Made by a program: the position numbers and the translations under genes. A DNA stretch of 15,003 nt from Gemmatimonadota bacterium (GTDB lineage: Bacteria > Gemmatimonadota > Gemmatimonadetes > Longimicrobiales > Longimicrobiaceae). The notes under the pieces are model-generated. The model was not told the DNA's origin. It worked only from the letters and a program-made list of their open reading frames with translations, and searched no databases. This document shows, piece by piece, positions 14,881 through 15,003 of the stretch (position 1 is its first letter; each line of letters starts with the position of its first letter). The stretch lies in NCBI GenBank assembly GCA_019348475.1, contig JAHWJJ010000043.1, forward strand, positions 1 through 15,003, read 5' to 3'.

Positions 14881-14920
14881 CGTGGTGCCTGGTGGTGCGT
14901 GTACGTGCCCGCGAGGGCGG

Positions 14921-14965
14921 AAAACAGAAAAGGAGCCGCGATCCTCCGGCCTTCCTGCGAAGGCC
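14921..14965 (-). terminator. Putative terminator for a minus-strand unit entering from the right
   Basis: A perfect 7-bp stem GGCCTTC/GAAGGCC (14948-14954 with 14959-14965, 4-nt loop) is followed on the minus strand by a second short GGAG/CTCC hairpin and then TTTTCTGTTTT. This would end a transcript that starts beyond the window. The ORFs crossing it lack coding character. Confidence 0.4.
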
Positions 14966-15003
14966 TGGCGAGCCCCAGACCCGTGGTCTGCAATGGCCCG
15001 CCG

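Noticed and set aside
14319..14993. A 224-codon minus-strand frame at the right end
   Set aside because: It runs through the tRNA-Arg gene and two hairpins and has no coding character.

Overview
This is a high-GC (roughly 70% by eye), tightly packed bacterial window with both strands in use. Gene style, GC3 bias, HNH/tRNA content and short 8-bp tandem repeats would suit a Gemmatimonadota (Longimicrobium-like) chromosome, but that assignment is an inference from general look, not proof.

Left part (1-3257, minus strand, visibly less GC-rich at its far left): a run of co-oriented genes read right to left. Two different nucleotidyltransferase-fold proteins come first, then a short decayed or frameshifted segment, then a very divergent cis-prenyltransferase (UppS-like) overlapping by 4 bp the start of a Rossmann-fold NAD(P)-binding protein that runs off the left edge. 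The last two are translationally coupled. The UppS-like protein keeps the fold signature but has lost most residues that bind substrate in UppS.

Middle (3258-8017): a stretch with gene scraps and a strong hairpin, then a minus-strand pair of overlapping ABC exporter half-transporters (6008-7798 and 4119-6011). One has a degenerate Walker B glutamate and the other a degenerate signature motif, so both changes fall in the same composite ATP site, as in asymmetric heterodimeric exporters.

Centre right (8018-10560): a gene graveyard. It holds a thymidylate-kinase-like P-loop protein, a 2OG-Fe(II) oxygenase, the C-terminal end of a PheT-like protein and the N-terminal part of a PLP-dependent decarboxylase. 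All are recognisable and all are broken, mostly by shifts that look like single missing bases.

Right part (10916-15003): intact genes again. These are an XRE-type HTH protein with a zinc-binding anti-sigma-like motif and four membrane segments, an AraC-family regulator followed by a VOC/glyoxalase-fold protein, and a convergent HNH endonuclease. A perfect hairpin lies between the last two, and 8-bp tandem repeats flank the HNH gene. Beyond lie tRNA-Arg(ACG) and tRNA-Asp(GTC) on the minus strand and a small terminator-bounded unit with a possible 67-aa ORF.
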